Positions 9,850 through 20,769 of a stretch of 64,000 nucleotides of DNA are shown one piece after another. The notes under the pieces were generated by a model that was not told the origin of the DNA, ran no database searches, and saw only the letters and a list, made by a program, of their open reading frames with translations. Source of the DNA: Elmis aenea (Eukaryota > Arthropoda > Insecta > Coleoptera > Elmidae); contig OX393579.1 in NCBI GenBank assembly GCA_947652605.1, positions 22,589,674-22,653,673 on the forward strand, given 5' to 3'. Within the stretch, counting starts at the first letter, position 1. Each line of letters starts with the position of its first letter. The position numbers and the translations under genes were made by a program.

Positions 9850-10725
9850 GGCCCGCTGCACACGTACGTCTTTCGCCCGCAGCGGGCAAGTTGCGGGCAA
9901 GTTATTTGCGGTGCTATAGTACATTGTAGCATCACGGCCGTCTCTAGGTGTTTTGGCGCCCGGCGCAAGAACAAAAAATTGCGCTCCCTTTAAAAAAAAA
10001 AAAATTGTTTCTCCGAGCCTACTTGTTCGTGCTGGTTTGGAAAATGGGGCCCGTTTTAAAAAACACTTCATAAAACACACATATGCACATATAATATTAA
10101 TTTTTAATAATAAATAAATAAGTAGGTAACATTTAATTTAAGGAACATACAATTTGGTAAATCATATACATAAACATTACATAACATGCACATACAACAT
10201 TTTTAATAATAAACAAAGAAATAGTCAATAGTTTAACATTTAACTGAAGCAACATAAAATTTGGTAAAAAATAACATAATATGGCAAGTCTCATACATGT
10301 ATCTTGAGACATTATCTTATCACTTATTCTACCCAGCAGCTCGTCAAACGATGGGACACTCATTCTGAAGTAATTGTAAAACTTGCCTCGATTTTCTCTT
10401 AAATCACCAAAAGATCGCCCAAACTCTCCCCTTGCCAGTCTTTGCTCGGTGAACGGATGCACCCAATAACGCCTTTTGTTTTTAGAAACATAATGTTTGT
10501 ATACCAGGTATGCAAATGCTACCCGTTTTCTATGTGACACCTCCATATGTGATGCGAAAAGAAAAGCAGACTGTGGCGCTCGGAAAAGAACGAATGCCTG
10601 ACTGAATAACAATTACGGCACTGTGCCTCAAAAAAAACGTACGTGAGTATCAAAGCAACTTTGGCACCGGTCGGGCGCCCGCTGCGGGCCCGCTGCGGGC
10701 GAAAAACGTACGTGTGCAGTGGGCC
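9850..10725 (-). mobile_element. Internally deleted PIF/Harbinger element, TAA duplication
   Basis: The ends are inverted repeats of at least 38 bp with two mismatches, starting GGCCCGCTGCACACGTACGT on the left and GGCCCACTGCACACGTACGT on the right. They are flanked by TAA at 9847-9849 and 10726-10728, the three-base duplication typical of PIF/Harbinger. The element is 876 bp, too short for the usual two-gene autonomous form. It keeps only the N-terminal part of a transposase on the minus strand. About 10087-10290 holds an imperfect tandem duplication of roughly 100 bp (recurring 'acatttaa' and 'aatttggtaaa'). Confidence 0.85.
10300..10546 (-). pseudogene. PIF/Harbinger transposase, N-terminal fragment
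   Basis: From the ATG at 10546 the minus strand reads MEVSHRKRVAFAYLVYKHY, then KRRYWVHPF, FGDLRENRGKFYNYFRMS and SFDELLGRISDKI. The RRYWVHPF, FYNYFRMS and FDELL blocks are hallmarks of the N-terminal region of Harbinger transposases (HARBI1-like family). The DDE nuclease domain is absent; after about codon 82 the sequence becomes AT-rich and unrelated. The fragment cannot catalyse transposition. It identifies the superfamily of the surrounding element. Confidence 0.8.
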
Positions 10726-10728
10726 TAA

Positions 10729-11000
10729 CTCCTTTGGAATATGAAATATTTCAAATGTGTAAAAACATTGTCCAAGCAACTTTTTAAGCCGAATCGGATG
10801 GAGGTCACAAATTTTTCCTAGATCGCTCCGTTTTTGTTTTATGATAACCAACTTTATTTTTTCTTATGGACGTAATTTTTGCTATTTGCTTGATCAAAAA
10901 GCATTTATTTTTCTGAATGTATTGATATATCGCATATGGTATTTTACTTCTTCAATACATTCCAAAAGTAATAATAATTTTTTACATCCACATTTTATTT
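10729..11000. repeat. Right part of the split GATTGAAATTCGAG-family repeat
   Basis: Matches 47150-47340 through 'ctagatcg', 'gtttttgttttatgataacc' and 'tttctga', and matches 12727-12788 at its start. The right boundary is approximate. Confidence 0.5.
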
Positions 11001-11205
11001 TAACAAAATCTCAAGAGCTTGATAAAGAGATTCTTCGACAAGAAGAGCCGAATACAATGGCATTAGTGTGTTTTTCTTCAAAACTCGTCATACTTGTTTT
11101 CTAAAAAGTCTTTTAAAAGTTAATTGGGGGTCGCCTTATAAGTCAGATATAAAAACAGGAAAGTTGGTTTCTTGCATGCATTTTTATTTATAATAAATTC
11201 TTATA

Positions 11206-12156
11206 CAGGGTGCGCCATTAGTGCGATAAAGTCCATTATTGCCCTTAATGTCAACTTAATAAAAAAAAGTTTTTAATGAAACTTATAGTATTTCGACACG
11301 TGCATGTTTTAAAATTAGTTTCAAGTATACAGGGGGTTTCATAAAAGTGGGGCGTCACTAAAGGTATTTTTTTTAAATTGAACACCCAGTATATTTTTGC
11401 ATAATCGAATTCAGCAAGAAAATCTCCATATGACAGTATTTTGTTTTTTTCATTTTTTTGCGACGTTGCCAATTTATCTTAAAAAATCTTTGAATTTCCA
11501 GAAAAACAGGGTACAATACTTGTCAAGAGCACAACCTTATGAATAATAATTGGCATATGATATTTTGTACATACAAAGTCAAAAGGTGTAGTCATAGTCT
11601 AAATACATCAAAATTAATTTATATTATACAGGGTGTTTCTTATAGATGTGCCAACTTCCCAATTTTCAAACATCAATAACTTTATTTTTTCAAATGGAAC
11701 ACCCTGTATATTAATACGTCATTTTGTTGCATTTTTGTTTTTCTTCAACTTTTCTTAATACTTACCTATACCTAAAATGAATATTTTCTGAGATATTTAC
11801 ATTTTCCTTATTCTTATAAGCGTTGTGTAGGAATTTCCTAGTTTTCTCGGAGTAGGCCCCGACTTTGACAATAGAAACAATAATTTCTGTAGTAACAAAT
11901 GTCAGAGTTAATTGCTGTCAATTGTTAAAACATAAATAAATGAGTATAACATATGCAATATGAATTTTCCAAAAAAGAATTCATTGATACGGTCTACGTT
12001 CAGGGTGGCGTACTTTCGATGCCCATACAGGGGGGGTATTTCGGTAATTATCAGATATTAAAAAAAAAAACTATATTTCGAAAATTAAAAAAGATCAAAA
12101 ATCTGTTTACGACAATAAATTCCTCTCGAAAAAAGAAATCGAGACTACGTACTTAG
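11206..12156. repeat. CAGGGTGCGCC repeat, copy 2 (about 950 bp)
   Basis: Near-identical counterpart of 1662-2616 with small substitutions and indels. Its right side is followed at about 12167-12218 by an inverted partial copy (inverse of 'tttcgatgcccatacagggg') that runs straight into the assembly gap. Confidence 0.7.
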
Positions 12157-12218
12157 TTTTTTTTTTATCTCTGATAATAACCGAGATACCCCCCCTGTAT
12201 GGGCATCGAAAATACGCC

Positions 12219-12418
12219 NNNNNNNNNNNNNNNNNNNNNNNNNNNNNNNNNNNNNNNNNNNNNNNNNNNNNNNNNNNNNNNNNNNNNNNNNNNNNNNNNN
12301 NNNNNNNNNNNNNNNNNNNNNNNNNNNNNNNNNNNNNNNNNNNNNNNNNNNNNNNNNNNNNNNNNNNNNNNNNNNNNNNNNNNNNNNNNNNNNNNNNNNN
12401 NNNNNNNNNNNNNNNNNN
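12219..12418. other. Assembly gap of 200 N
   Basis: Exactly 200 unknown bases. A round number suggests a scaffold gap of arbitrary size. It lies inside an inverted copy of the neighbouring repeat. Confidence 0.98.
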
Positions 12419-12535
12419 CTAAGTGATGTTTTAATGTACTCGGTAATATCGGTTCAGTATATTAATAACGGAAACGTTTCGGATTATTGCTAAACGATTT
12501 CAAGATGATTTGTAGAAATTATAATTTATATATAC

Positions 12536-12789
12536 AAGGTGATTGAAATTCGAGTTTAAGCATGGGGATCTCCTTTATTATAAAAAGCTAGAGTATAGCT
12601 TTAAATTTGGTAAAGTTGCTAAATTTCGTGCTTAGTAATAATCTGAAGAGAAATTGGAAATATCTCAAACGGTATCCGAGAAAATTAGGAAAAACTGGAA
12701 AATACGATTTTTGAAAATCTTCTATAACCCCTTTGGAATATGAAATATTTTAAATGTGTACAAACATTGTCCAAGCAACTTTTTTAAAT
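12536..12789. repeat. GATTGAAATTCGAG-family repeat, truncated copy
   Basis: Begins 'caaggtgattgaaattcgag' and follows the copy at 46957 and the split copy at 9440/10729. It ends where a 98-bp hAT MITE begins. Confidence 0.6.
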
Positions 12790-12887
12790 CAGTGTTTCCC
12801 AACCTTTTCTAAATCAAGCTCCACCTCAACGCTCCAACGCTTTTAATGCCCCCTATTGAAGCGTAAGCCTCACGTTGGGAAATACTG
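12790..12887. mobile_element. 98-bp hAT-type MITE
   Basis: Ends CAGTGTTTCCCAACCTTTTC and the inverse of CAGTATTTCCCAACGTGAGG. Flanking octamers ttttaaat and gattaaat agree at 6 of 8 positions, compatible with an old 8-bp duplication. The CAG.G.TTCCCAACC end pattern is common among hAT MITEs. Confidence 0.6.
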
Positions 12888-13222
12888 GATTAAATGTATG
12901 GAAAACTTAACTTGTGGCCTGGCTAAATATATTTGTTCATCGGTATTTTGCAATAATGATCTAATCTAAAAAACTGCCATGTGGAAAACTTTGTAAAAGC
13001 AAAATTTGTTGAAACTTTTTGTATCTCACGCCGCGAAGTATTGAAATGATATCTACAGGGTGGTCATAGATGCTATGTAAAGCCTATGAATACGCCCCTT
13101 TCAAGAATTGTTTAAAAACTATGTCAAAATTAGCTTGTAATGCAATCTAGAAACTAAAACATCAGATTAAACACTTTGCCGTTATTATTTATGTCGCAAC
13201 TTTCGTATGTAGTACTACATTA

Positions 13223-13415
13223 GGGTGCGTACACACGTATGTAATATGTAATGTAATGTAATGTGTAATGTAAGGCAAATTCGTCGTTTTACGTCACTGC
13301 GAGCGTTACATGTAATACAAAAACAATAGGATTCGCATCGTGCTCCAAACAATTCGCATTACATTACACGTTACATTACATATACATTACATATTACATA
13401 CGTGTGTACGCACCC
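13223..13415. mobile_element. Foldback MITE with ATGTAATG arms
   Basis: Both ends read GGGTGCGTACACACGTATGT on opposite strands, followed by ATGTAATGTAATG-type arrays. The flanks are TTA (13220-13222) and TGA (13416-13418), possibly a mutated three-base duplication as in PIF/Harbinger. There is no coding sequence. Confidence 0.65.
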
Positions 13416-13819
13416 TGAGGCTTATGGGAATGAGGTATACCTGCGCTGTATAAACATCAACACAATTATCGTAACTAATTCCGTAGCAACAAAAACTTTA
13501 ATGTAACTCATGCTGAAAAAGATAATAGGTGCACTTATTTTAATTTAAAAAAATGGTGGGACCAGTTTTTGTGATTTATAAGACAAAATTAAAACTTCTT
13601 GAATTTGATAATTTCAAAGCTTATAAAAAATCATAATTTGATAAACTATGCACCCGACTAGACTAAATTTAAATTTAAAAAATACGTTTATAGTAGTATA
13701 TTGGAAGCAACTAGGGATTGTAAATTTACCGACTTTTTGAATTACCGGTAATTCGGTAAAATTTTCAATCAAAACCGGTTTACCGGTAAACCATAATATT
13801 ATATACATTTATATTATAT

Positions 13820-14269
13820 TTGTTCCTTTTTAGATTTTCGCGGTTACAAAGATTTTTAATATAGTTTTCGGAGTTTATCCGCATATCCCTTTAGGGATAG
13901 CTTGCCGAAACGTCGAGCCAATTTAAATATTACGCGGATTAACTCCGAAAACCATATTGAAAATATATATATTTATATATATGTATTTACTTTGAATTTT
14001 GTCTTCGGAATATATCCGCGTAGTATTTATAAATTCTCGACGTTTCGGCCAGCTCTCCCTGGCCATTTTCAAGAGATATTAAACAAGATTTTTTAACTGT
14101 CGGATAAAAATAATGTCAGACAGAAACTAATGTCACTTTATGTTTAATATCTCTTAAAAATGGCCAGGGAGAGCCGGTCGAAACGTCGAGAGTTTATAAA
14201 TACTACGCGGATATACTCCGAAGACAAAATTCAAAATAATAGTAACCGCGAAAATCTGAAACGAAACAA
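13820..14269. repeat. Nested foldback repeat with GAAACGTCGAG hairpins
   Basis: Outer inverted repeat AGATTTTCGCGGTTAC at 13832-13847 and its perfect inverse at 14242-14257, extending imperfectly to about 28 bp. Inside, a segment containing TGGCCAGGGAGAGC and GAAACGTCGAGA occurs inverted at 14036-14075 and 14150-14190. A related GCCGAAACGTCGAG is at 13904-13917. It could fold as a cruciform. Confidence 0.65.
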
Positions 14270-14596
14270 CATATATATTTACATATTTAATATGGAACTG
14301 ATTGGGATAGTTGAAGCCTAAACTATCAGTTTCATACAATATATCAGTTAACAGCCATCAACGTTTTTTTTTTTTATGTAATAATGATATAATACAACAT
14401 AAAATAAGAATATATAATGTATATAAAATAAAAATATTACAAAAAGTATAATCCAGCATTACAAGAAACACATGAAAATAAAACTATTCTGAACCTAAAA
14501 TATAAAATGATATAACATAAAAAATATTATCAAACTATTAACAATATTTTTTACTTTAAATTTTTCTTAAAAAATAAGCACGTAGAAAACATAATT

Positions 14597-14686
14597 TTTT
14601 AAACTGTTGTCTCCTAATTGCAACCTAATTTTTGTAGAAAACAATCCAGCCGCGGAAAAAGCTTTTTCGGATTCTACACTTGTTGG
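14597..14686 (-). pseudogene. hAT transposase C-terminal dimerisation domain relic
   Basis: The minus strand from 14686 reads PTSVESEKAFSAAGLFSTKI and continues RLQLGDNSLK. The pattern TSV.SE.AFS.AG...T..R..L at the C-terminus is the hAT dimerisation signature. After this the frame shifts by one base and soon stops. No other part of the transposase is recognisable. It supports the hAT identity of the element at 13712-14892. Confidence 0.75.
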
Positions 14687-14892
14687 TCAAGTAGTGATTA
14701 AACAATCATATGCCATTTGTATATATTTTCCCCTTATTTTTGCTCCTTGAAAATACGTCAATTCTTTTTTGATTATTTGATTTTTATCTTGATTCGAAAG
14801 ATATTGTAAAATTACCGGAATTACCGGTAAAAAATTTGCAAATTACCGGTAAAATTTGAAGAGCGTTTTTTGCGATTTACCGGTAAACCCTA

Positions 14893-16769
14893 GAAGCAAC
14901 TAACCCGTGTATCAAGTTATACTGTAAAACTTCTGCATTAGAATACATGAAGAGTTGTAAACGTGGAACAGAGTTTTATCACAGCTTATTATAATAAGCT
15001 GTGGTTTTATTCTCAAGAGCCACTTCTAGAAGTAGTATGTCAAAATCAATTTTTATTTTTATAGTGTCCCTGTACCGCTGAAGTTTCTGAATCTGGAACA
15101 ATTTATCTTGCGGGGTCATTCGATTGGCACACATCTTGGTGTAACTTTATTACACATATTTATGGATCTGCTAGGAGGAAGAACTTTCAGAAAAATAAGT
15201 GTAATAGCATGTACGATCCAATACCATTGATTGTTAGAACAACTTTAATTTAGTTTTAAAATTTAAAAGAAAATAAATTCACGCATCAAAACTTTATAAT
15301 AAATTACAGTTTATGAAATATAAATATAAAATAATAAAATACGTAGTATAAAGAAAGTATTGTGATTGCGATTTTTTTAAAGTTTTAATGAGGAATATTC
15401 TTACAGGGTATTCACCTAGCGTGTATTTTGTTATTAATATATCTAACATATATAATAATCTCGTTTATTTGCTTATTTTGAGTTGGAATACGAAACATAA
15501 TAACTATGGTTACATGAAGAAATTACACAAGAAGAAATTACATGTGATAAAATAACATAGCAAAAATAACACATGGAGATTAAATTAATTACACATTTTA
15601 ATACAAACTATAAAATAATTCCTGAAAGTATTCAAAAACCGGCCATGACCTATACAGGTCTACAATAATCTACATGTGTTGTATGGATAACTTTGTTATT
15701 ATAAGAGGTATATAGTCAGTTGAATGAGTAAAGTTGGGCAGATTTTCAAGATGAACTTGATGCCATTTTGACAGTTGACCTTCACCTTCAACTTTAAAAA
15801 AAATTTGAAAAAAAAACAAACAAATGGCTATGTTTAATTGTAAATATTTTCATAGCCACCTATGTTAGAACCAAAATGTGAATCAATTCCTGTAGATAAT
15901 TTTACGTAGAATTGGAAAAAAATATCTAAAAATCTTGGCACACTCAATTTTTGAGATATAAGCCACAATTGTTTCGTTTTTAAAAGACAACCATAGCTAT
16001 GGCTTTATTAAAAATCTTACTACTATAATAAATACTTTTAATTGTCTGAAATATTTCCCTATGTATGTAGAAAGAGAGGAAATGGGTTAAAGTTGTTTTG
16101 TTTACGTTCCGTTAGTGTGACTGACAGCCAAATAAGTTGAAAGCTTCTAGAAATATCAAAGCTGAATTGTATCTGATATATTTTCTCGTACATTAAAAAT
16201 TTAGTCCTACCTTCAAGTACAAAACATAGAGGATATACGAACTTTTTAAATTTAAGAACAACAATAACACCAAGTATTTCCGCTATGTAAGCCAGCGTTT
16301 GCCTGCTAAACATATTAAAATGCAATTCGAAGGGAGACAAAAATTCGAGCAATTTTATGCAATATTTCATCAATGCGCTCGTGAATGTGTACGATTAAAC
16401 TTTGTTGAAAAGGTATTCAAGTTACGCTTTACCGTATTTTTTTAAAAATATTTAATATTTCGATGAAAAGCACAATTTTAGTTTTATTAAACCTACTGGA
16501 AAAACAAATTTTTATCGCGCGTTTGTAAGTGGATTTTATCCAGCAAGACATCAATATTTCATTTTGAGCTTTAAAGTTCGATGTAACACTTTAACTCAAC
16601 AGGTGTCTAGCGTTTGCGATTTGGTTCTTCGTCTTGTGAAGTGAAACTTAGTAATCTGCTAAACTAAGTCATATTCAATATCACCGTAAGTTCTGAAGTA
16701 ATCGAATTTAACACATTAATTGTACAAAATACATGTCATATTATTGTAACTGCAATGTGAGTCAAAATA
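14893..16769. other. AT-rich intergenic stretch
   Basis: No gene, RNA or element boundary identified in about 1.9 kb apart from the duplication octamer at its left edge. The open frame at 16059-16373 matches nothing I know. Confidence 0.4.
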
Positions 16770-16817
16770 CGAGTCTATTTTAAATAAAATCCGGATTGCG
16801 TCTTAAATCAAATCAAA

Positions 16818-18184
16818 TTTTGGTCAAAGGTGGTCATGGAATGGCACCTACTGTTAGCTTATATCATACTTTTGTATCTGCAATAATGTGCAAATGTGTT
16901 ATTAATTCTATAAGTAGATACAATTATGATAAACTACAAGTTTGAAAATTAAAATAAAAGACAACTAACGTTTTCATTAACACAAAAAAAGCCAAATCAA
17001 AGTCCAGTTGAAATTGTCCCCCGCCTTGTTCAATGTACAAGTTTACGCGTCTCTTCATGCTACCAAAAGCATTTTGCAGCATTGTTAGCGTTGTGCTTGC
17101 ACATTCTTTAACAATTCCTTGTTCCAATTTTTGCAAATTAGCTACAGGAGTTCTAAAAATCCTATATTTTACGTAAGAAAACACAAAACAGTGCATAATG
17201 ATCAAACAAGGTGATCTCGGAGAAAACTCAACTTGTGTATACAAACTCATCAGTCGGTCATCAAAAGACTCGCGAAGAAAAGCTATTGTTTCTCGTGTTG
17301 TATGTGCTGTTGCAAGCCATGCTATAGTTTATCATCATGTAGCTGTTGAACAAAAACAGTCAAAATGTTGTTTCTGTATCTCTCAGCATTGTCGGTGAAA
17401 TTTAAAAAAACGGGCTCATATATTCTTTTGTGAGAAACAATTTTTTGAGCATAAATTCAAGAAAAAATGTTGATTATCAGTTTTCCATATCCGCATATTT
17501 TGAGAATTGACGTAATTCGAAAGATGAAACCACGCTTCGTCAAAAAAAATTAAATTTAGAAGGTTGTGATTAATCAAATTATTGACAAATCACTAGCAGC
17601 ACGCAAAACGTTTGGCATGGTGTACAGGCAAAAGGGCTTGGTATGATTTCATCTTTATGGATGCATGGCCAAGTCCTTCTTTACAATCTTTTCCCATGTT
17701 CCATAAAAAAGTTAAATTTCTTGAGACGAAACGTTTTAAAGGTTTGTAAACTCTTGTTCCATAGGTTGACGAATGTCATTAACTAGTTCTTCTGTACAAA
17801 CAGTTGGCCTACCAGCACCTTTTTTATGAGTCACAGAACCAGCTTCGCGAAACACACCAACACAATTTGTAAGACATGCTAATAATCTGGTATTCTTGCT
17901 AAGTCTGGGAGGTGCTCCCGGAAATCGTCCAAACATAAACGCTGATTGTATTTCCAAATTCCATTAAATAGTACACCAGTTCGAAAATAGGCTTTAATCA
18001 TGTAAATTTTGTGCTCTGTAGTGAAAACGATAAATAAAATGATTCAAAAGATGCTTGAGATTGCGATAGAAAGAAAACTTCGCCAGGACTGCTTTACAAA
18101 TTTTGACAATCAAAAAATGATTGACATAAATGCACGATACTATTCGACTATTATTTTAAAATCCATGAACACATTTGACCAAGA
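16818..18184 (-). mobile_element. Nested DUF4817-type transposon
   Basis: Ends TTTTGGTCAAAGGTGGTCAT (16818) and the inverse of TCTTGGTCAAATGTGTTCAT (to 18184) form a TIR of about 25 bp with few mismatches. TA follows the right end; AA precedes the left end, so a TA duplication is only half preserved. Length is 1367 bp. It carries a degenerate transposase on the minus strand. Confidence 0.7.
16924..17957 (-). pseudogene. DUF4817-type (IS630/Tc1-mariner superfamily) transposase relic
   Basis: The N-terminal end, from 17957 on the minus strand, holds FREAGSVTHKKGAGRPTVCT and EELVNDIRQ, the helix-turn-helix and linker pattern of DUF4817 transposases. The C-terminal end (17250-16924) reads SYVKYRIFRTPVANLQKLEQ followed by MLQNAFGSMKRRVNLYIEQG. 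This matches the usual ending Y.K..V...P....L...I and ML......RR...CI...G. Between them the frame is broken, and the catalytic motif before SYVKY is mutated where SPDL.P.D is expected. The enzyme is inactive. The reading was pieced together from two frames. Confidence 0.7.
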
Positions 18185-18305
18185 TAATTTTTGATATCAT
18201 TGTACATTTTCCATTGCCAATAATAAAAATAATTACTTTGTTTATACATTAAGAGAGGCCACGAATTAATTATTATGTGTATGGAAACAAAAGACAAATA
18301 AATTT

Positions 18306-19413
18306 TTCAGTTGGACCAGCAATGAAATGCGTTCTGTGATAAGATTTTCAACTGCAGGAGCGAGTCCTTCTGAAATTCATGCAAGAATGCTTAAGGTGTA
18401 CCAAAGTAAGTGTTTAGCTCATTTAAGTGTGTTTGAATGGGTAATAAAGTTTAAAAGCGGCATCAAAACTGTAAACGATGCACCAACACCAGGACAAACA
18501 AACCGTGTAATCACTGAAATAAAAACATAATAACTAAGGAAGAGTTCATTTTACAAAACAAGCGCATAAAACTAAAAGAAATTGCTTTAAAAATTAGTGC
18601 GAGTATCGGTTTATCACGTAATATTGTATTTGATTTGTTGAAATACCGAAAAGTTTGTGCCAGATAGGTCCCTAGACAATAAACGCCTGAACTTGAACAA
18701 AAACGGGCGGGACTTTATGCTCTTCTATCGCGTTTTGAAAAAGAGGGAGTTTCCAATTTAAGTCGTACCTATAGTGACTGGTAATGAATCCTGCGTTCAT
18801 TTTCAGCCAGAATGCAAACAACAACCATCGAAAGAATGGCGTCACTCAGGATCACCACAACCGAAAAAATTAAAACTGCTCCATCGGCTGAAAAGGTAAT
18901 GTTGGCTGTGTTCTGGGACAAATAAAAAGAGTACTTATAGAAGATTACATGATGAACGGTATCACAATCAATGGTGTTTTGTACTGCAACATTTTGAAAG
19001 ATAAATTGAAGCCAGCGCGGTTTTCTGTCAAAAGGTGTTTTGTCTTAATACGACAACGCTCGGCCGCATTGCCGGTAGAAACCAAGGCAGTAATAGAAAA
19101 TTTTAGACTTGAAATTGTTGAACATTCTCCATATTCTCCAGATCTAGCACCAAGTGATTACCATATTTTTGGAGCACCTAAAGGAGATTTAGGTGGGTTG
19201 CATTTTGAGAATGAAGAAAGCGTAAAAAATGTGGTGCATGAGTGGTTTCGCACAAAACCAAAAGAAACGTCACGTAATCAAAAAAGGCGCGGTTCCAAAC
19301 CTGGAAACGAGAATCGTAACAAAACCAAAAGAGTTTTTCTCCGATGAAATGAAGGCTTTGGTTGATAGATGGAAAAGATGTATTGAGAGACAAAATAATT
19401 CTATGGAAAACTG
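18306..19413 (+). pseudogene. Mariner transposase relic
   Basis: The frame opens with SWTSNEMRSVIRF and GASPSEIHARM (N-terminal helix-turn-helix), then EWVIKFKSG and DAPTPGQTNR. A broken middle includes KEWRHSGSPQPKK and MLAVFWDK. The end carries EHSPYSPDLAPSDYHIFGA and SDEMKALVDRWKRCIE. The third catalytic Asp (in APSDYH) is present. The first block reads TGNES instead of TGDE, and several stops and frameshifts intervene. A 67-base insertion (19265-19331) next to a repeated ACAAAACCAAAAG splits the C-terminal domain. It belongs to the element with CGAG termini at 16770-19492. Confidence 0.8.
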
Positions 19414-19492
19414 ATAAAGTTTTTTGCTAATTCACTTGTTAAATACTCTAAAAATTTTAAATCACAATCCGGATTTCATTTAAAACACCTCG

Positions 19493-20769
19493 TAAAATTA
19501 ATTACCAAAAAGAGTTAACAAAGGTCATGTAATAAAACTATTTTACGCACGAAGACCACTGCGGTCGAAAATTAATTAACAGTAATATAATTTACTAATT
19601 TACACAATAATGTCTCATAAATACATTAACATTAACATCAAAAGCCATTACCATATTAAACCTAGCGGGTATGTATGTTATTTTGATATTGATTTTTCTC
19701 CTGAAATAATAATTTATTTCAAGTTGAGTAATAGCATTTCACGTTTCAGAATATATAAGTCGACAAGTTTAATTAAAAATATTTATTGACAATAATCAGT
19801 ATTTATGATTGACGCTTTTGTGACGATCAGGTTGAATTTTTTTTATGAGAAACATTTATTTCAAGTAATTTATAATTTGGTTTTATGACTAACGAAATTG
19901 GCATTTAAAATACAAAAGTAAATGGAAAACATAAGAAGGTCCCTTAAAAAAAATTTGGGCTTCACGCTGAACATTCATGTATGATCAGGGTCAGCTATAG
20001 ACATCAACGAAGTTAGTTTAGTGACCTTTCGATTATTTTACATAAACGGGTTGATAGAGGGTTGAAATATTAATAACATCGGCAACTGCTTGGGGAAAAG
20101 GGATCGGGGCAAACAAAAATGCAAATTAAATAGACGCCAGTTATTTTATCAGGTTGATTAACGTATCAAATTAACAGCATATTTCTTAATGCATTATTAA
20201 ATGTTATAAACCCGTTTACTTTAGCTTTGTCGATGTGGAAAAATAGAAATTTAACTTAAGAATTAAAGTTTTATACACAAAGTGTCCCAAATTCGGCGCT
20301 TAGGATGAGTATCTAGCTTATTTTACAGGCAATGAAGTCCGACAGAGTAGTGCAAAGTTATGAAAGTTGGTGTTAAATTCAAATTTGAGAAATACCATAG
20401 CTCTCTAGGTTCAGAAGTTATCGACGAAAATTAAAATATTATTTTTATTTTTTTGCATTGTTTCCTTCAATTTTAAGGACATTAATAAATAAAAGCGCTT
20501 TATTAAAGCAACATTTGGTTTTTTATACGCTGCTCTAATCAGATTATGTATTAGACGTTTCGTCTACTTTGGGCCATCATCAATTTTGTTTTTTTTATAG
20601 GCACTACATTGGATTTTTGTATTAGAAAGTATTACCAAAAATTGTTTCATGCAAAATGCAACCTAAAACAATGGACACATACAAACGAACTCTAACTTAA
20701 AGCAGGAAATATGGTGTTTAATATTGCTCCATGCAGCAATAAAAAGTAAAAATATTGTTATACAGTTAA
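19493..20769. other. AT-rich intergenic stretch
   Basis: No gene or element ends recognised apart from a hammerhead-like motif at 20553-20584. Confidence 0.4.
20553..20584 (-). other. Hammerhead-like core motif
   Basis: Read on the minus strand: TTGATGATGGCCCAAAG then TAGACGAAACGTC. This resembles the hammerhead ribozyme core CTGATGA...GAAAC...GTC with the first C replaced by T. The intervening stem is poorly paired, so activity is unlikely. Similar GAAACGTC motifs lie at 13904-14190. Confidence 0.3.

Larger units (their letters stand above)
13712..14892 (-). mobile_element. hAT element with ACCGGTAA arrays and perfect 8-bp duplication
   Basis: Ends TAGGGATTGTAAATTTACCG and the inverse of TAGGGTTTACCGGTAAATCG. 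Flanked by gaagcaac at 13704-13711 and 14893-14900, an exact 8-bp duplication. Several ACCGGTAA motifs lie just inside each end. It contains a hAT dimerisation-domain relic on the minus strand (14597-14686) and a nested foldback repeat (13820-14269). Length is 1181 bp, so this is a deletion derivative. Confidence 0.85.
16770..19492 (+). mobile_element. Mariner relic, 2.7 kb because another transposon is nested in it
   Basis: Left end CGAGTCTATTTTAAATAAAA (16770) and right end, read inversely, CGAGGTGTTTTAAATGAAAT (to 19492) share about 28 bp including ATCCGGATTG. Both are flanked by TA (16768-16769, 19493-19494). Removing the nested element at 16818-18184 leaves about 1.36 kb, the normal size of a mariner. 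The plus-strand transposase relic starts near 18306 and ends near 19413, correctly placed relative to the right end. Confidence 0.8.

Noticed and set aside
9766..10080. 104-codon minus-strand frame containing LAPGAKTPRDGRD
   Set aside because: It crosses the Harbinger terminal repeat and has no known domain; most likely chance.
16770..19492. A single element encoding two divergent transposases
   Set aside because: Inner inverted ends at 16818 and 18184 and the residual size of 1.36 kb fit nested insertion better.
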